A stretch of DNA of 64,000 nucleotides from Macrocybe gigantea (Eukaryota; Basidiomycota; Agaricomycetes; Agaricales; Callistosporiaceae), in NCBI GenBank assembly GCA_011319805.1, contig SJRY01000103.1, positions 53,797 to 117,796 of the forward strand, in the 5' to 3' direction. The notes beneath the pieces were generated by a model, which ran no database searches, was not told the DNA's origin, and saw nothing but the letters and a program-made list of their open reading frames with translations. A program made the translations under genes and the position numbers. Every line of letters starts with the position of its first letter. The first letter of the stretch is position 1. Shown here in pieces: positions 11,483 through 20,989 of this stretch.

Positions 11483-13336
11483 ATGAGCGACGATCCGCTC
11501 AACATTGTCGGCGGCGGTGGACCTCCACCGCTAAATCCCCACCCGGGTCGGACCTCCTCTGGTCCTTCTCGATCCTCTGCTCCACCCCCAGCTCGCTCTG
11601 GAGACAAGAGCTTCTCTTTCAAGCGGCGACGGCCTTATGGACACCGACGACGCTGGCCCTTCTAACACTGGCGGGTCTGCCGAACCCACTGGCCCCTTCT
11701 CCGTCGATGCTGTCCACTGAGGCAGCTTACAATGACAATTCTATCGGGATAGCAATCTTTCCAGAAGGGCATCGGTTCCTTCACGGTGAAGCGAAGGCCG
11801 CTACCGAGTCCCTCGCTGCCCTCAAGGATTGGATCCTTAAGGTCGGCAAAGCCTCTGTCTCCATTCCGGGGCTACCAGTTTGCCATCGCTGAGGGTATTG
11901 CGGCCTTGGTCGCTACTGCTGGCGATGTTAACATGTTTTCCGTCCCTACACTAGAGGACCTCAGCATCAACTCGGTGCGCGCTTGCAGAGTATTGTGAAC
12001 GCGCACCTTCCTAGTCGCGGGAAGTCGACCCGCTTTGCCGACCTGCCACTCACCACTCGTCTTCCGTACTGTGCGACCGGAGGACTCTCGTTCGAATCAG
12101 GGCGCTCCCCCTCCGAGGCCGGCTCGGAACCCTAACCGCCCTCCTCCACCCCCTCGTGCGTGATCTCGATCCCAGACTCCTGGACGCGGACCGCCCCTCC
12201 GGTCAATAGGGCTACTCGCCCATCTTCCGGTAAGCGCTCCTATGCGCAAGCCTTGGCCCAACCGGCCAATACTCCCGCCGAAGCTATCGTAGCTCTGGCA
12301 AAAACATTTCCACACCTCCCTGCTGAGAAGATTGTTTCCTTGCAAAAGGAAGCAACCGGGGAGTCATCAGGACCGCCTAAGAAGAAGGCAAAGTCCACCT
12401 TTCACGGACCGTCCCGTCGTAACGTCCGGGTCAGTTACTCTTTTCCGGCTGACAACGACTCTGTTGCCGCCGGAGCTCTCCTTAATGCCCTTAATAGGGC
12501 GTTGACCACTGGTAAGTCCTGGATTCGATGCGAATCTATCCAGGATCACTCCGCCTCCTCGTTCTCTTGCTTGATGACGAGGGTGGCTTCTCCGAAAGAC
12601 CTCAGCATTTTGCGTGAGGCCGCTCTCCGCTGTGCTCCGGCAGGATCTACTGTCGAGCTCGCAATCCCGACGAGCGTTTCTTATTTGAAACTGCTCGACG
12701 TTCCTATTTCAATGCCGATGGTAGCATTATCACTGCCCGGCAGGCTTACGAGATTCTCCGAGACTCTTCCTTCTCGGATCTCATTACTCTCGTTGGGGTA
12801 CCGTGTGTCATGCGCAACTCCAAGAATTCCGATACTGCAACCGTTTGGTTCAACATCGAAGATACATCAACTGGCCAGAACGTAAAGGCTCTGGACAATT
12901 GTACAGTTATGGTCAGGAATTGGCGTTGCCGATTCAAGGCCGCTCTCTCTTCGCCGGGAGTTCCTCTTTGCGAACGCTGCTGGTGCTGGGGGCACTCTGC
13001 GTTGAAGTGCAACCAGCAATCTCTCCGCTGCCCGATCTGTGGGGAATCTCACAGAAAGGAACACCATCGTACCCTGGCGTCGTGCTGTAAGGCTCGACCC
13101 AAGGCTAACCCTCTCGCGAGGCTACTCCGGCGGGCCAGCCCTGCCCTCATCCTCCTAAGTGCCTCAGCTGTGGCCGAGACCACTCCACTGATGACCGGAA
13201 GTGTCCCTTCTGGAAGAACCGCTTTGATCCAGATTGGATCAAGGAACATTATAAGCTGGTACATGATCGCAAACGATCAGGTAGCAATTATCCTAATGCC
13301 TCCCTGCAGCGTAATGCGGAGGCCGACGCATCATGA
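11483..13336 (+). pseudogene. LN3 ORF1 (gag-like), several indels in the N-terminal half
   Basis: It starts MSDDPLNIVGGGG with a Pro/Gly/Ser-rich head. A conserved block (STEAAYNDNSIGIAIFPEGH, then an alanine-rich region) follows, then a basic PPKKKAK segment and three zinc knuckles. Relative to LN7 and LN8 there are small indels near 11615, 11690, 11865, 11950 and 12045. Others lie near 12705 and 13110. Together they put the pieces in different frames. The stop TGA (13334-13336) overlaps the ORF2 start. The protein would bind LINE RNA; this copy cannot make it. Confidence 0.88.
13298..13336 (+). promoter_or_regulatory. ORF1/ORF2 stop-start overlap with upstream hairpin
   Basis: The ORF1 stop and ORF2 start share ATGA (13333-13336). 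A perfect 6-bp stem GCCTCC (13298-13303)/GGAGGC (13318-13323) with a 14-nt loop ends nine bases upstream. The layout is kept in LN1, LN2, LN7, LN11 and, with a 5-bp stem, in the divergent LN12. It suggests coupled termination and reinitiation, known for other LINEs with overlapping ORFs. The hairpin's role is inferred. Confidence 0.6.
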
Positions 13337-16300
13337 GTGTCTCCTCAGGTAATGCAGCCTCGGCTGTGGTCCCTGGTTCAAGGGGACGCTCATTGATTTC
13401 ATCTCTTCGTATTTTCTCTCAGAATGTAAATAGAAAATATGTACACATGGACATGCTCCTCTCTACTCTCGGGAGGGATTATGATATTCTGTTTTTCCAA
13501 GAACCTGCTTGGAATCTCATAAGACATGCTCCGTCTGCCCTCAATGGTGAGGGCGAGGCAGTAATCGGTGGTCCTACTCACCCAGATTGGACCTGCATCG
13601 TTCGCCGATCATCTCTCGAGGACCCTCCTCGGGTTATGGCCTATGTACATAACAGGCTTCGTCGCCTGTGTCCATCCCTTCGTCGTGACCTAGTTGATAG
13701 TCGCGATCTTATGATTGTTAGCTTCGCCACCCCTGGCGAGCCACTCTTTCTCGCTAACGCCTACTCTGATGTAGATGCTAGCGCGATTCGTCTTTTGCAT
13801 GATTGTGCTGAGCGCCCCGACTTCCCCAACTTAGTTTATCTCGGAGGGGATTTCAATTGTCATTATGAACTCTGGGATAGAGTTCATAATTCGCAGCGGT
13901 CTCGAGGGGAGATGCTGTGTAATGCAGCTCTCGATCTCGGTCTGGAATGGTCGGAACCTAGCAACCCTGGGCCGACATTCATTTCACATAACCCCGAGCT
14001 TCGGCCCTCGGTTATTGACTTGATGTTCATCCCCATTGATAGTGGGGATTGCCATCCTCGCATGATTGATGCGCTCAAGCTGACATCGGACCATGTCCCA
14101 TTGTCACTTGTATTGGATGTTCCTCTGCTAGACTTATCCGTCCAGCGACGAACGTTAAGTAAGGACAGCGTGCCGGAGTTTATCTCCGACATCGCCAGTG
14201 ATCTTCTCGGAATGGACAGTGTCCCTATCGAGACTAACAACGACCTCGAGAGTGTCCTGTTGACACTATCGAAGGCCATTGATCGAGCCTGGAATCGACA
14301 TTCTAAGGAATGTAAGCTCTCAAAACGGAGTAAGGGTTGGTGGAACCAGCACTGCTCTGAGACTCTTGATACTTTCCGACAAACCCGGTCTGAAAGAGAT
14401 CATCGCATCTGGCGGCGAGCTGTCAAAGATGCTAAACGTGCCTTCTTTGATCAACGGATCAAGGAAGTTGCAGAAAAGTCTCATCGTCCATGGGATTTAG
14501 CTGCATGGACGAAACAGAGACCTCTACCTGACTATGAAGCTATCTCTTTCCAGGGACAGCCTTGCAACTCTATCGAAGCGCTTTGGAACGCGCTTGATAA
14601 GTCTTATAATGCTGCGTCTGATCGCACAGTTAATTTGGATCGCCTCAATGATCTTGAAGTGCATCCAGTATGGGACTGGGTCCCGTTCTCTGCTGCCGAG
14701 CTCCGAGAGTCCATAGAGCCCTGTAGCAATACGTCTGCACCAGGACCAGACCATCTGTCTTGGAGCCACATCAAGCAGCTGGTGAAATTTCCTCACATAG
14801 CTGCATTCATCTTGAACATTGCAAACGCATGTCTGGATTTGGGGCACTGGCCCTCTTACTTCAAGCAGAGTTTGTCAGTGATCATTCCGAAACCTGGCAA
14901 ACCTGCATACGATACCCCGAAAGCCTTTCGTCCGATTGTGCTTTTGAATACCCTCGGCAAGCTCATTGAGAAGATGCTAGCGCGACGTATGCAGTATGAA
15001 GCGACGAAATTTGCTGTCTTCGATCCGAAGCAGTTCGGCGGCATCCGTCAGAACTCAACTGAGGATGCTGGGGTCTTCCTTACCCATATTATCCGTCAGG
15101 GGTGGTCTAAGGGATTTAAAACGAGTGTCATCGCTTTCGATGTCGCTCAGTATTTTCCTTCACTCAACCATCGTATGTTGGTGAAGATTCTTCAACATGG
15201 AGGCTTTGCACCACAGGTGTCAAAGTTCTTTGAATCATACCTCGTTGGGCACAAAACTTCTTACGCCTGGCGTAGTGCCATCTCTCCAGAGTTCGAGGCC
15301 GACGTGGGAGTTGGTCAAGGCTCTGCACTCTCCCCAGTATTGTCAGCGCTTTACTTGGTGCCGGTACTGAAACTCTACCAGAAAGCTGGTGATATGCCAG
15401 TAATCATGTCATTCGTCGATGACGGACTGATCATCGCTCAGTCCAAATCCACATCGGACAATGTTCTGAAACTGCAGAGGGCTTATGCCTCTGTGCATAA
15501 CCTCTTCACTGACTTCGGTCTTGTTGTAGAACACAACAAGACTGAACTACAGCACTTTTCGCGCAATAGTATGGACCCTCGTCCGTCTATTGACTTGGGC
15601 TTTGCTCCATTTACGGGCAATACCCCGCTTCGACCCAAGGATGTCTGGAGATACCTTGGTTTCTTTCTGGACGTGCGCCTCTCTTTTAAGGAGCATGTTC
15701 GATTCTATGCTACGAAGGCCTTGACTACTGCCAGAGCCTTTCAGATGTTGGGCAATTCTGTTCGGGGCTTATCCCCTCAGCAGAAATGCATTCTCTACTT
15801 GTCGTGTGCGCATCCCATCGCAACGTACGGCTGTTTATTATGGAATTTCAATGGCATGCGTAATGTCGCACTATTGAAACAACTGCGCCAGATGCAGCGT
15901 AAAGCTTGCATTTGGATTAATGGACAGTTTCGCACCACTCCTGAGGGTGCGGCTGAGACAATGGCCTGTGTCGAACCCATCGGCGGGTTCATTCAAAGGC
16001 TGAAGGTCGGGTCCTCTGCCCGCCTCGCCAATTCCAATCTGAGGCATGCCCTCAGATCCATTAGTACGCCCGCCTCAGTTGGGGGTGACCCATCTAAAGT
16101 GAGAAATCTCGCTTCTTTGTCAGACAGACAGCGTGCTGCGCTTAAGTCCCCACTCAAGGATTTGGTGGATCTGAAACCACCACTCTTTCTAACCACGGAT
16201 TATTTTGCTGATGCAAATAACCCGGGCAGGCGGCTTGTTGATATGTTTGGCAGTCGCTTTGAGATCCGTAAGTTACTTGGCCGAGACGAGGACTCGGTCA

Positions 16301-17241
16301 AGGCTTACCGTGCATCGCTGGATCAAACACTTTCCCAGTGTTCGATCCAGCATGATTGCTCATATGTGAGTAGTGATGGCTCCGTGCCTGCGAAAGCGGA
16401 AGTGCCATTTAAGCAGTCTGTGTCAGCTTCGCGTGTTTATCGCGAGGGCAGGCTGGTCTCCGAGATTCGTCAGCCAGTTGGTAAATCAACGAGCGATGAT
16501 GCTGAGCTTATTGGGTTGCGAATGGCAATCCAAAAGGCTATCGCACAAGATGGAGTTAATTCTGTCGTGTGCTTTTTGGATTCGATGAATGCAATTAATC
16601 ACATCATCGATTGCAACCCTCACTCTGTGCAGTCGCATTCTATTGCACTTTGTGCATCACTTAAAGCTTGGCTCTCTGAGTCCGAGCAGCGCCGGATTGA
16701 ATTCTGGCACGTCCCTTCCAAATGGAAGTGGGCAATACAAGTCGAGGCTCACGAGCTTGCCCGGAGCCTGGATGTTCCCCTGGGGCGTTGTCCCCTTTAT
16801 ACCACCGATGGCCTTCGAAAGGAGGCTGATGATGATATGCATAGCACTTGGTTCCAGAATTCTGGGAACAAGAAATACATTGGTGCTTCCACATTTCGTT
16901 TTCACGAAGCAGGAAAGCCAAATTCCTATGAACACCCCTCTCGTAAGAGAATGGGCTTCATGAAGTTAGTGACAGATAATGAGCTTTACGCTCGCTGCTC
17001 ACGTCTTGCATGTGGCCACGCTCCGATCAATGCGTATCGGGCACGGTTTAATTTTGTCGAGAGCGACTTATGCTCTTGCGGACGAGGGGCGGAGGACTCC
17101 GTCCACGTCATGACTCAGTGCCGTAACTGGCACAGGCCAACCGAACGCCAGTTTGACGCCTTTGTGCGTCACTGGTTCATTAAGTACCTGACATCTAATA
17201 AGGCTGCAGGTGCTTTTATTCCGGATCCAGGCGGCGGGTGA
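13333..17241 (+). CDS. LN3 ORF2: endonuclease-reverse transcriptase-RNase H, intact
   Basis: An uninterrupted 1302-aa frame. It nicks DNA and copies LINE RNA at the nick. Domains in order: APE-type endonuclease, residues ~25-265 (SQNVN, QEP, GGDFNCHYELWD, SDHVPLSLVLD); linker; reverse transcriptase, ~510-720 (IIPKPGKP ~515, AFDVAQYFPS ~600, GQGSALSP ~660, catalytic SFVDDG ~693); RNase H, ~1010-1140 (SSDGS Asp, DDAELIGL Glu, FLDSMNAI Asp, then HVPSKW); C-terminal cysteine motif CSCGRGAEDSVHVMTQC, ~1247-1263. RNase H and the APE endonuclease place it in the I/Tad1 group. The start ATG overlaps the ORF1 stop. All catalytic motifs are present, so this copy could act in trans. The fourth RNase H acidic residue is not obvious. 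Confidence 0.95.
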   Translation: MSVSSGNAASAVVPGSRGRSLISSLRIFSQNVNRKYVHMDMLLSTLGRDYDILFFQEPAWNLIRHAPSALNGEGEAVIGGPTHPDWTCIVRRSSLEDPPRVMAYVHNRLRRLCPSLRRDLVDSRDLMIVSFATPGEPLFLANAYSDVDASAIRLLHDCAERPDFPNLVYLGGDFNCHYELWDRVHNSQRSRGEMLCNAALDLGLEWSEPSNPGPTFISHNPELRPSVIDLMFIPIDSGDCHPRMIDALKLTSDHVPLSLVLDVPLLDLSVQRRTLSKDSVPEFISDIASDLLGMDSVPIETNNDLESVLLTLSKAIDRAWNRHSKECKLSKRSKGWWNQHCSETLDTFRQTRSERDHRIWRRAVKDAKRAFFDQRIKEVAEKSHRPWDLAAWTKQRPLPDYEAISFQGQPCNSIEALWNALDKSYNAASDRTVNLDRLNDLEVHPVWDWVPFSAAELRESIEPCSNTSAPGPDHLSWSHIKQLVKFPHIAAFILNIANACLDLGHWPSYFKQSLSVIIPKPGKPAYDTPKAFRPIVLLNTLGKLIEKMLARRMQYEATKFAVFDPKQFGGIRQNSTEDAGVFLTHIIRQGWSKGFKTSVIAFDVAQYFPSLNHRMLVKILQHGGFAPQVSKFFESYLVGHKTSYAWRSAISPEFEADVGVGQGSALSPVLSALYLVPVLKLYQKAGDMPVIMSFVDDGLIIAQSKSTSDNVLKLQRAYASVHNLFTDFGLVVEHNKTELQHFSRNSMDPRPSIDLGFAPFTGNTPLRPKDVWRYLGFFLDVRLSFKEHVRFYATKALTTARAFQMLGNSVRGLSPQQKCILYLSCAHPIATYGCLLWNFNGMRNVALLKQLRQMQRKACIWINGQFRTTPEGAAETMACVEPIGGFIQRLKVGSSARLANSNLRHALRSISTPASVGGDPSKVRNLASLSDRQRAALKSPLKDLVDLKPPLFLTTDYFADANNPGRRLVDMFGSRFEIRKLLGRDEDSVKAYRASLDQTLSQCSIQHDCSYVSSDGSVPAKAEVPFKQSVSASRVYREGRLVSEIRQPVGKSTSDDAELIGLRMAIQKAIAQDGVNSVVCFLDSMNAINHIIDCNPHSVQSHSIALCASLKAWLSESEQRRIEFWHVPSKWKWAIQVEAHELARSLDVPLGRCPLYTTDGLRKEADDDMHSTWFQNSGNKKYIGASTFRFHEAGKPNSYEHPSRKRMGFMKLVTDNELYARCSRLACGHAPINAYRARFNFVESDLCSCGRGAEDSVHVMTQCRNWHRPTERQFDAFVRHWFIKYLTSNKAAGAFIPDPGGG

Positions 17242-17361
17242 CTGCCGTTCTGTAGTGGAGATCGTCCGGGGCAACCTGGACAATCTTAAAACAGTTGGGT
17301 CAGTGACCGAAGCACTGATCAAGCGGTATGCGAATCGCAAACTCTGCAACAGCATTGTTAT

Positions 17362-17377
17362 AGGTCCTTTTGGACCT
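17362..17377 (+). other. 3' UTR hairpin of the LINE
   Basis: AGGTCC-TTTT-GGACCT is a perfect 6-bp stem with a T4 loop, about 240 nt before the poly(A). It recurs in LN2, LN5, LN6, LN7, LN9 and LN13. LN11 has lost the outer pair. It may be the RNA feature recognised by the reverse transcriptase; this is inference. Confidence 0.55.
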
Positions 17378-17648
17378 TTTACGTGGAATTGACCACAGCC
17401 GGCCCTTTGGGGCTGGGGGACAGTGCTCGAGCGAGTGAGTACGCGTGAGCCCGAGCCATATGGTTCGAGCGCGGGCACGAGAGAACAGGGCAGTGCAGCC
17501 CTCTATGTATTTTCCTTCAGTCTGGTTTGCCTCGGACTAGTCGTATCTATAGTAGGTACCTTGGTGTATTTACAAGCGGACTGCCACCGTGCACCGCTAT
17601 ATAAATTGTTGATTTAAAAAAAAAAAAAAAAAATTCTTGGAATACCAT

Positions 17649-18175
17649 GGCAATATCGAGTGCCAGGTTTGCTACAAGAATATCAGTATAATCTAAAAAT
17701 AAACCCATGGAGTGAGGGGTAGTGATCTCATTGATAAAGTATTGCATCTTTCTATTGGATAGCTGCAAAAGAGAAATGTTCAGACAGCAGAAAATTTGCA
17801 GGTCTGATGGCCAGAATAGGGAAAGCCATCTCTCATATGCCTCAACCAGACCTTGCCAAATTGATATCATGAAGTATTTCAATGCTTTGTAAGCTTCTTC
17901 TCATTTGCAGGCTGGAAGGAAGGTGGCATTTGCTATGGGCAAAAATCTATGACCCAGGATGTCAGACATAATAAATCAAGTATAGTATGCCATTTACTTC
18001 ATGTCATCTAAAGATATAATGGCATCTCCTATTCCTACTCTCATATTTCTTTGTATTCTTGGCATAGAGCAAGCAGCCATCATGTAATGAAGAGAGCCAG
18101 CCACCTATAAAATAAGTGCAGATCTCTCCTTTGAATTGCTTGTATTCAATGAAGATGAGTGTGAACCAATAGGGC
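17649..18175. other. Decayed DNA continuing from before LN3
   Basis: This is continuous with 9271-11268 once LN3 is removed. An open minus-strand stretch of about 80 codons (17634-17882) has no domain I recognise. Nothing else is seen. Confidence 0.4.
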
Positions 18176-18180
18176 TGAAT

Positions 18181-18471
18181 TGTTAGGCTAGACAAATCTC
18201 AAAAGGACTCAGGCAGACTAAGTGTGAGAGTGGTCTTGAGACGATGGCAAAAGGAATATTAAGCCTAGTGCTATATATATTACAGTATATAAGCACAGAC
18301 CATGGGCTGCACAATGCTGTGGACTGCAGATAAGTAAGACTAGAAGAAGATGACTCAGAATGACTAGAAAAATGGAATGACTTGATAGCTGTGCACTGTG
18401 CAGTGCTGCATGATGAGGGAGATAAGGAATATGGGAAAGATAAGAGATAAGAAAATGTGCCATCCATGACA
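18181..18471 (-). repeat. Solo LTR-A with 5-bp TSD
   Basis: Plus strand runs TGTTAGGCTAGAC to CATGACA and is flanked by TGAAT on both sides (18176-18180, 18472-18476). It matches the Gypsy-1 LTR over most of its length, but the last ~30 bp are replaced by a shorter end. It retains ATATTAAGCCT (18256-18266), the presumed transcript-start 11-mer. No internal sequence follows, so it is a solo LTR. Confidence 0.8.
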
Positions 18472-18476
18472 TGAAT

Positions 18477-19382
18477 AGCAAGTGTATGAAGAGCAGGACT
18501 GAATTGAGCCTTGGCTTCTAGGATAGAGTTAGCAATGATAGTGAACTTGAAATACTAAGTTTTTATAATGTATTTCATACAAGAGGTAAGGTCATTAAGA
18601 ACAGAAATTTTGTGGAAATGTTCCAGACTCTGGTTAGGCTTTGACCCAACAATTGTTCACTGTGCAAGCTAGTCAAGATTACAAACATACTTGGCAAGAT
18701 CCTCAGCAGGCATGTAACCCTTATATTTAGAATTTCTGTCTGACATGCAATTAGAATCAATGAATCAATTAAAGCACTTATTAAAGCACTTGGGTCTAAA
18801 GAAAACTCATATGAAATTGGATGTAAGATTGATGCCACCCATGACAAGGTCACTATTCTCTATCAATTCCCAATCTTTTCTCTGGCTAGCAAGGATGGCT
18901 GTCTGAAATCTCTTCCAAGGCCAGAAGACAATGGTGGCAGGGCCAGTCTGTGTTGCCAAAGCATATACAAGTAACTGAGATATAACATCAATCAGGCTAT
19001 TGCAAATAATAAATTAGTCAGCAACTCACCCAATCCCAATAATAATTATTTGGATCATTTTTTTTCTTTAGGAATATGAATAGCCTCTCTCTTATTGTAG
19101 AAGTCAGGATGTGCTGGATAGGAGCAATCATAGTTCTTATAACAGGTCTTCAAGCACATATAGCTGGTATAAGTACTGCTAATATTGAAAAAGACTTGGT
19201 AATACTTATTGGAGTGGCTGCAGTCATAGGGACATTTCTTAAAAAAAGACATGATAACAGAGAGGATGGTTAGAAGGCACAGATGGATGACGAGAACAGA
19301 AGATAAGGAGGCTGTGCTCAGGCTGTATGCAGAATGAGCTGGATAAATCAGTTAAACATGCTCATGCTGCAGTATGATGCAT
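18477..19382. other. AT-rich DNA, no recognisable gene
   Basis: Only short frames occur, including a 65-codon plus-strand frame at 19076-19273 with no recognised domain. The region is CpG-poor and resembles the neighbouring decayed DNA. Confidence 0.4.
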
Positions 19383-19560
19383 TTATACTGAATTATACTC
19401 AGTTATACTGACTTATGCTATTTTATGCTGACTTATGGTATGCTATTTTTCATTCCTTACTATAGCTTATACTGACTTATCCTAACTTATGCTGAATTAT
19501 ACTGGCTTACACTAAATTATACTGATTTACACTCACTTATAGTGCACTGGACTGGACTGT
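19383..19560. repeat. Degenerate 10-bp-period tandem repeat
   Basis: Units of ten bases resembling TTATACTGAC follow in register, for example TTATACTGAA, TTATACTCAG, TTATACTGAC, TTATGCTATT, TTATGCTGAC. The run restarts after a short interruption near 19445-19465 and ends in ACTGGACTGG. About 15 units are recognisable. Confidence 0.7.
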
Positions 19561-20236
19561 TTTTTACTATCAACTTAAGCCTGCTCTAAAGTGATTTTGT
19601 AGCCTATGATCTAGAAAACTAGAGCCAGAGGCCAGGTGCTATGGCTACTTTTAAATGAAAATTCTAAGACTCTGCATGTAATTACTCTACTTATTTTTTA
19701 AAACATTCAACTTTTGCTTTTCTTTTCATCCTTGTGCTTATTTATATACCTTTGGCAAAATCTATAAAACACCTTCATATGCTCTTTTTTGAATTTTATT
19801 ATATATTTTATCATCTAATTCACTTGTATTATTACTTCTTTTTCAATCTTACTTAGTTCTTCAAATATCTTTCTTTTGCTATTTATTTACTTTTCTAGTG
19901 CCACCATTATCTAAAAAACTAAGACTTCTATTTTTACTTCTTAAAATATAACAGCCAGCTTACTAGAGCAGTAGCATTTTCAATTACTTTAGATTTGTAT
20001 TTTTACACTAAATAATAGTCCCATTCTGACAGACTTATCTCTTTATAAATCAAATATGCTATTATTATTATTAGAGCAATATTTTTTTTAGTATATTATT
20101 CTGGAAAAAAAAAATAAAATAAGCCTTTCTCCTTAGTAAAACTGTCTACAACTCACTACTAATGATTTAAGAAATAGCTTTGCTCTCACAAGCTTTTTAA
20201 TATAATTCACTATCTGTTTCAAAGATTCTAGATATC
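19561..20236. other. AT-rich, T-tract-rich DNA without genes
   Basis: Many short T and A runs, no frame above about 60 codons and no recognised element. Confidence 0.4.
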
Positions 20237-20538
20237 TATTATGATTTTAAGGCCAATCATTATCTTGACAACAGACATGTGACACATCAACCACATGATA
20301 AACACATGACATAAGATGTGACATGATACAAGATGCAAATCAAGACTCTGAAACAACCCTATAACAATGATATATCAGCATTCACCAGGGTATAGGGTTA
20401 CAGCACAGCACCTGGAGGATATCATAAGGAGCATAGTCAATCCTGACTCATACAACTTAGGATTGAGGGTTTACATAGCATGAGAATAGCATGCAGTACA
20501 AAATGTAATGATATATAAATATGTAGAAATTGTACAAT
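20237..20538 (+). repeat. Truncated, diverged LTR-B relic in inverted orientation
   Basis: Read on the plus strand, it resembles the 5' three quarters of the Gypsy-2 LTR in its sense orientation: TATTATGATTTTAAGG, then TCATTATCTTGA, then the CATGTG-rich stretch. It is opposite in orientation to the adjacent Gypsy-2 and stops where the 3' LTR of Gypsy-2 begins. Confidence 0.6.
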
Positions 20539-20955
20539 TGCTATGCAAAACTAATTCTGTATGCAGGTCACTCTAACCAACTCAAATGTGAGAGGCAGGG
20601 AGAAGTTTGCTAATAATTAGCCAGCTCGAAGCTGAGTTCTACTACATACAATTTAGCTATTTATGTGTTATGACTCGTGAGCACGGACCATGACTATACT
20701 ATCCTCATGTTACATGAAACCCCCTACCCTAAGTTGAACGAGTAAGGATCCTGCTGTGTTCCTCATGGTATCCTGCAGATGTTTGTGCAATAACCCCATG
20801 CCCTAGTCAGTGCTGACATGTCGTTGTTGTAGGGTTTCCTCGAGTTATTGCATAGTACCTTGTTTGTCATGTCACAGTTCATATCACATGTTCATCATGT
20901 AATCTTGAGTCATGTGCCCATCATCAAGATAACAATAAGTCCTGAAATCATAACA
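20539..20955 (-). repeat. LTR-B, 3' LTR of Gypsy-2 (417 bp)
   Basis: On the minus strand it starts TGTTATGATTTCAGG and ends TTTTGCATAGCA. It keeps AGCTCGAAGCT on the plus strand (20623-20633), the presumed transcript-start site. Confidence 0.87.
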
Positions 20956-20970
20956 TTACCCCCCCTTTAG
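20956..20970 (-). promoter_or_regulatory. Polypurine tract of Gypsy-2
   Basis: On the minus strand CTAAAGGGGGGGTAA lies directly before the 3' LTR. This is the usual plus-strand DNA primer site of LTR retrotransposons. Confidence 0.75.
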
Positions 20971-20989
20971 GGATTGCATCCTCGCAATC

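Larger units (their letters stand above)
11284..17633 (+). mobile_element. LINE copy LN3, full length with TSD (reference copy)
   Basis: This is a complete non-LTR retrotransposon: 5' UTR from CGCTTCTCTTTCC, ORF1, ORF2, 3' UTR and an 18-nt poly(A) (17616-17633). The 15-bp duplication TTCTTGGAATACCAT flanks it at 11269-11283 and 17634-17648. The flanking DNA is contiguous across the insertion. Two or three extra bases (CAA) precede the conserved 5' end, as is common for untemplated 5' joins. ORF2 is uninterrupted while ORF1 carries indels. The TSD is perfect, so the insertion is probably young. Confidence 0.96.

Noticed and set aside
19383..19560. Telomeric or centromeric repeat.
   Set aside because: The 10-bp unit does not resemble TTAGGG-type telomere repeats, and the array is short and degenerate.
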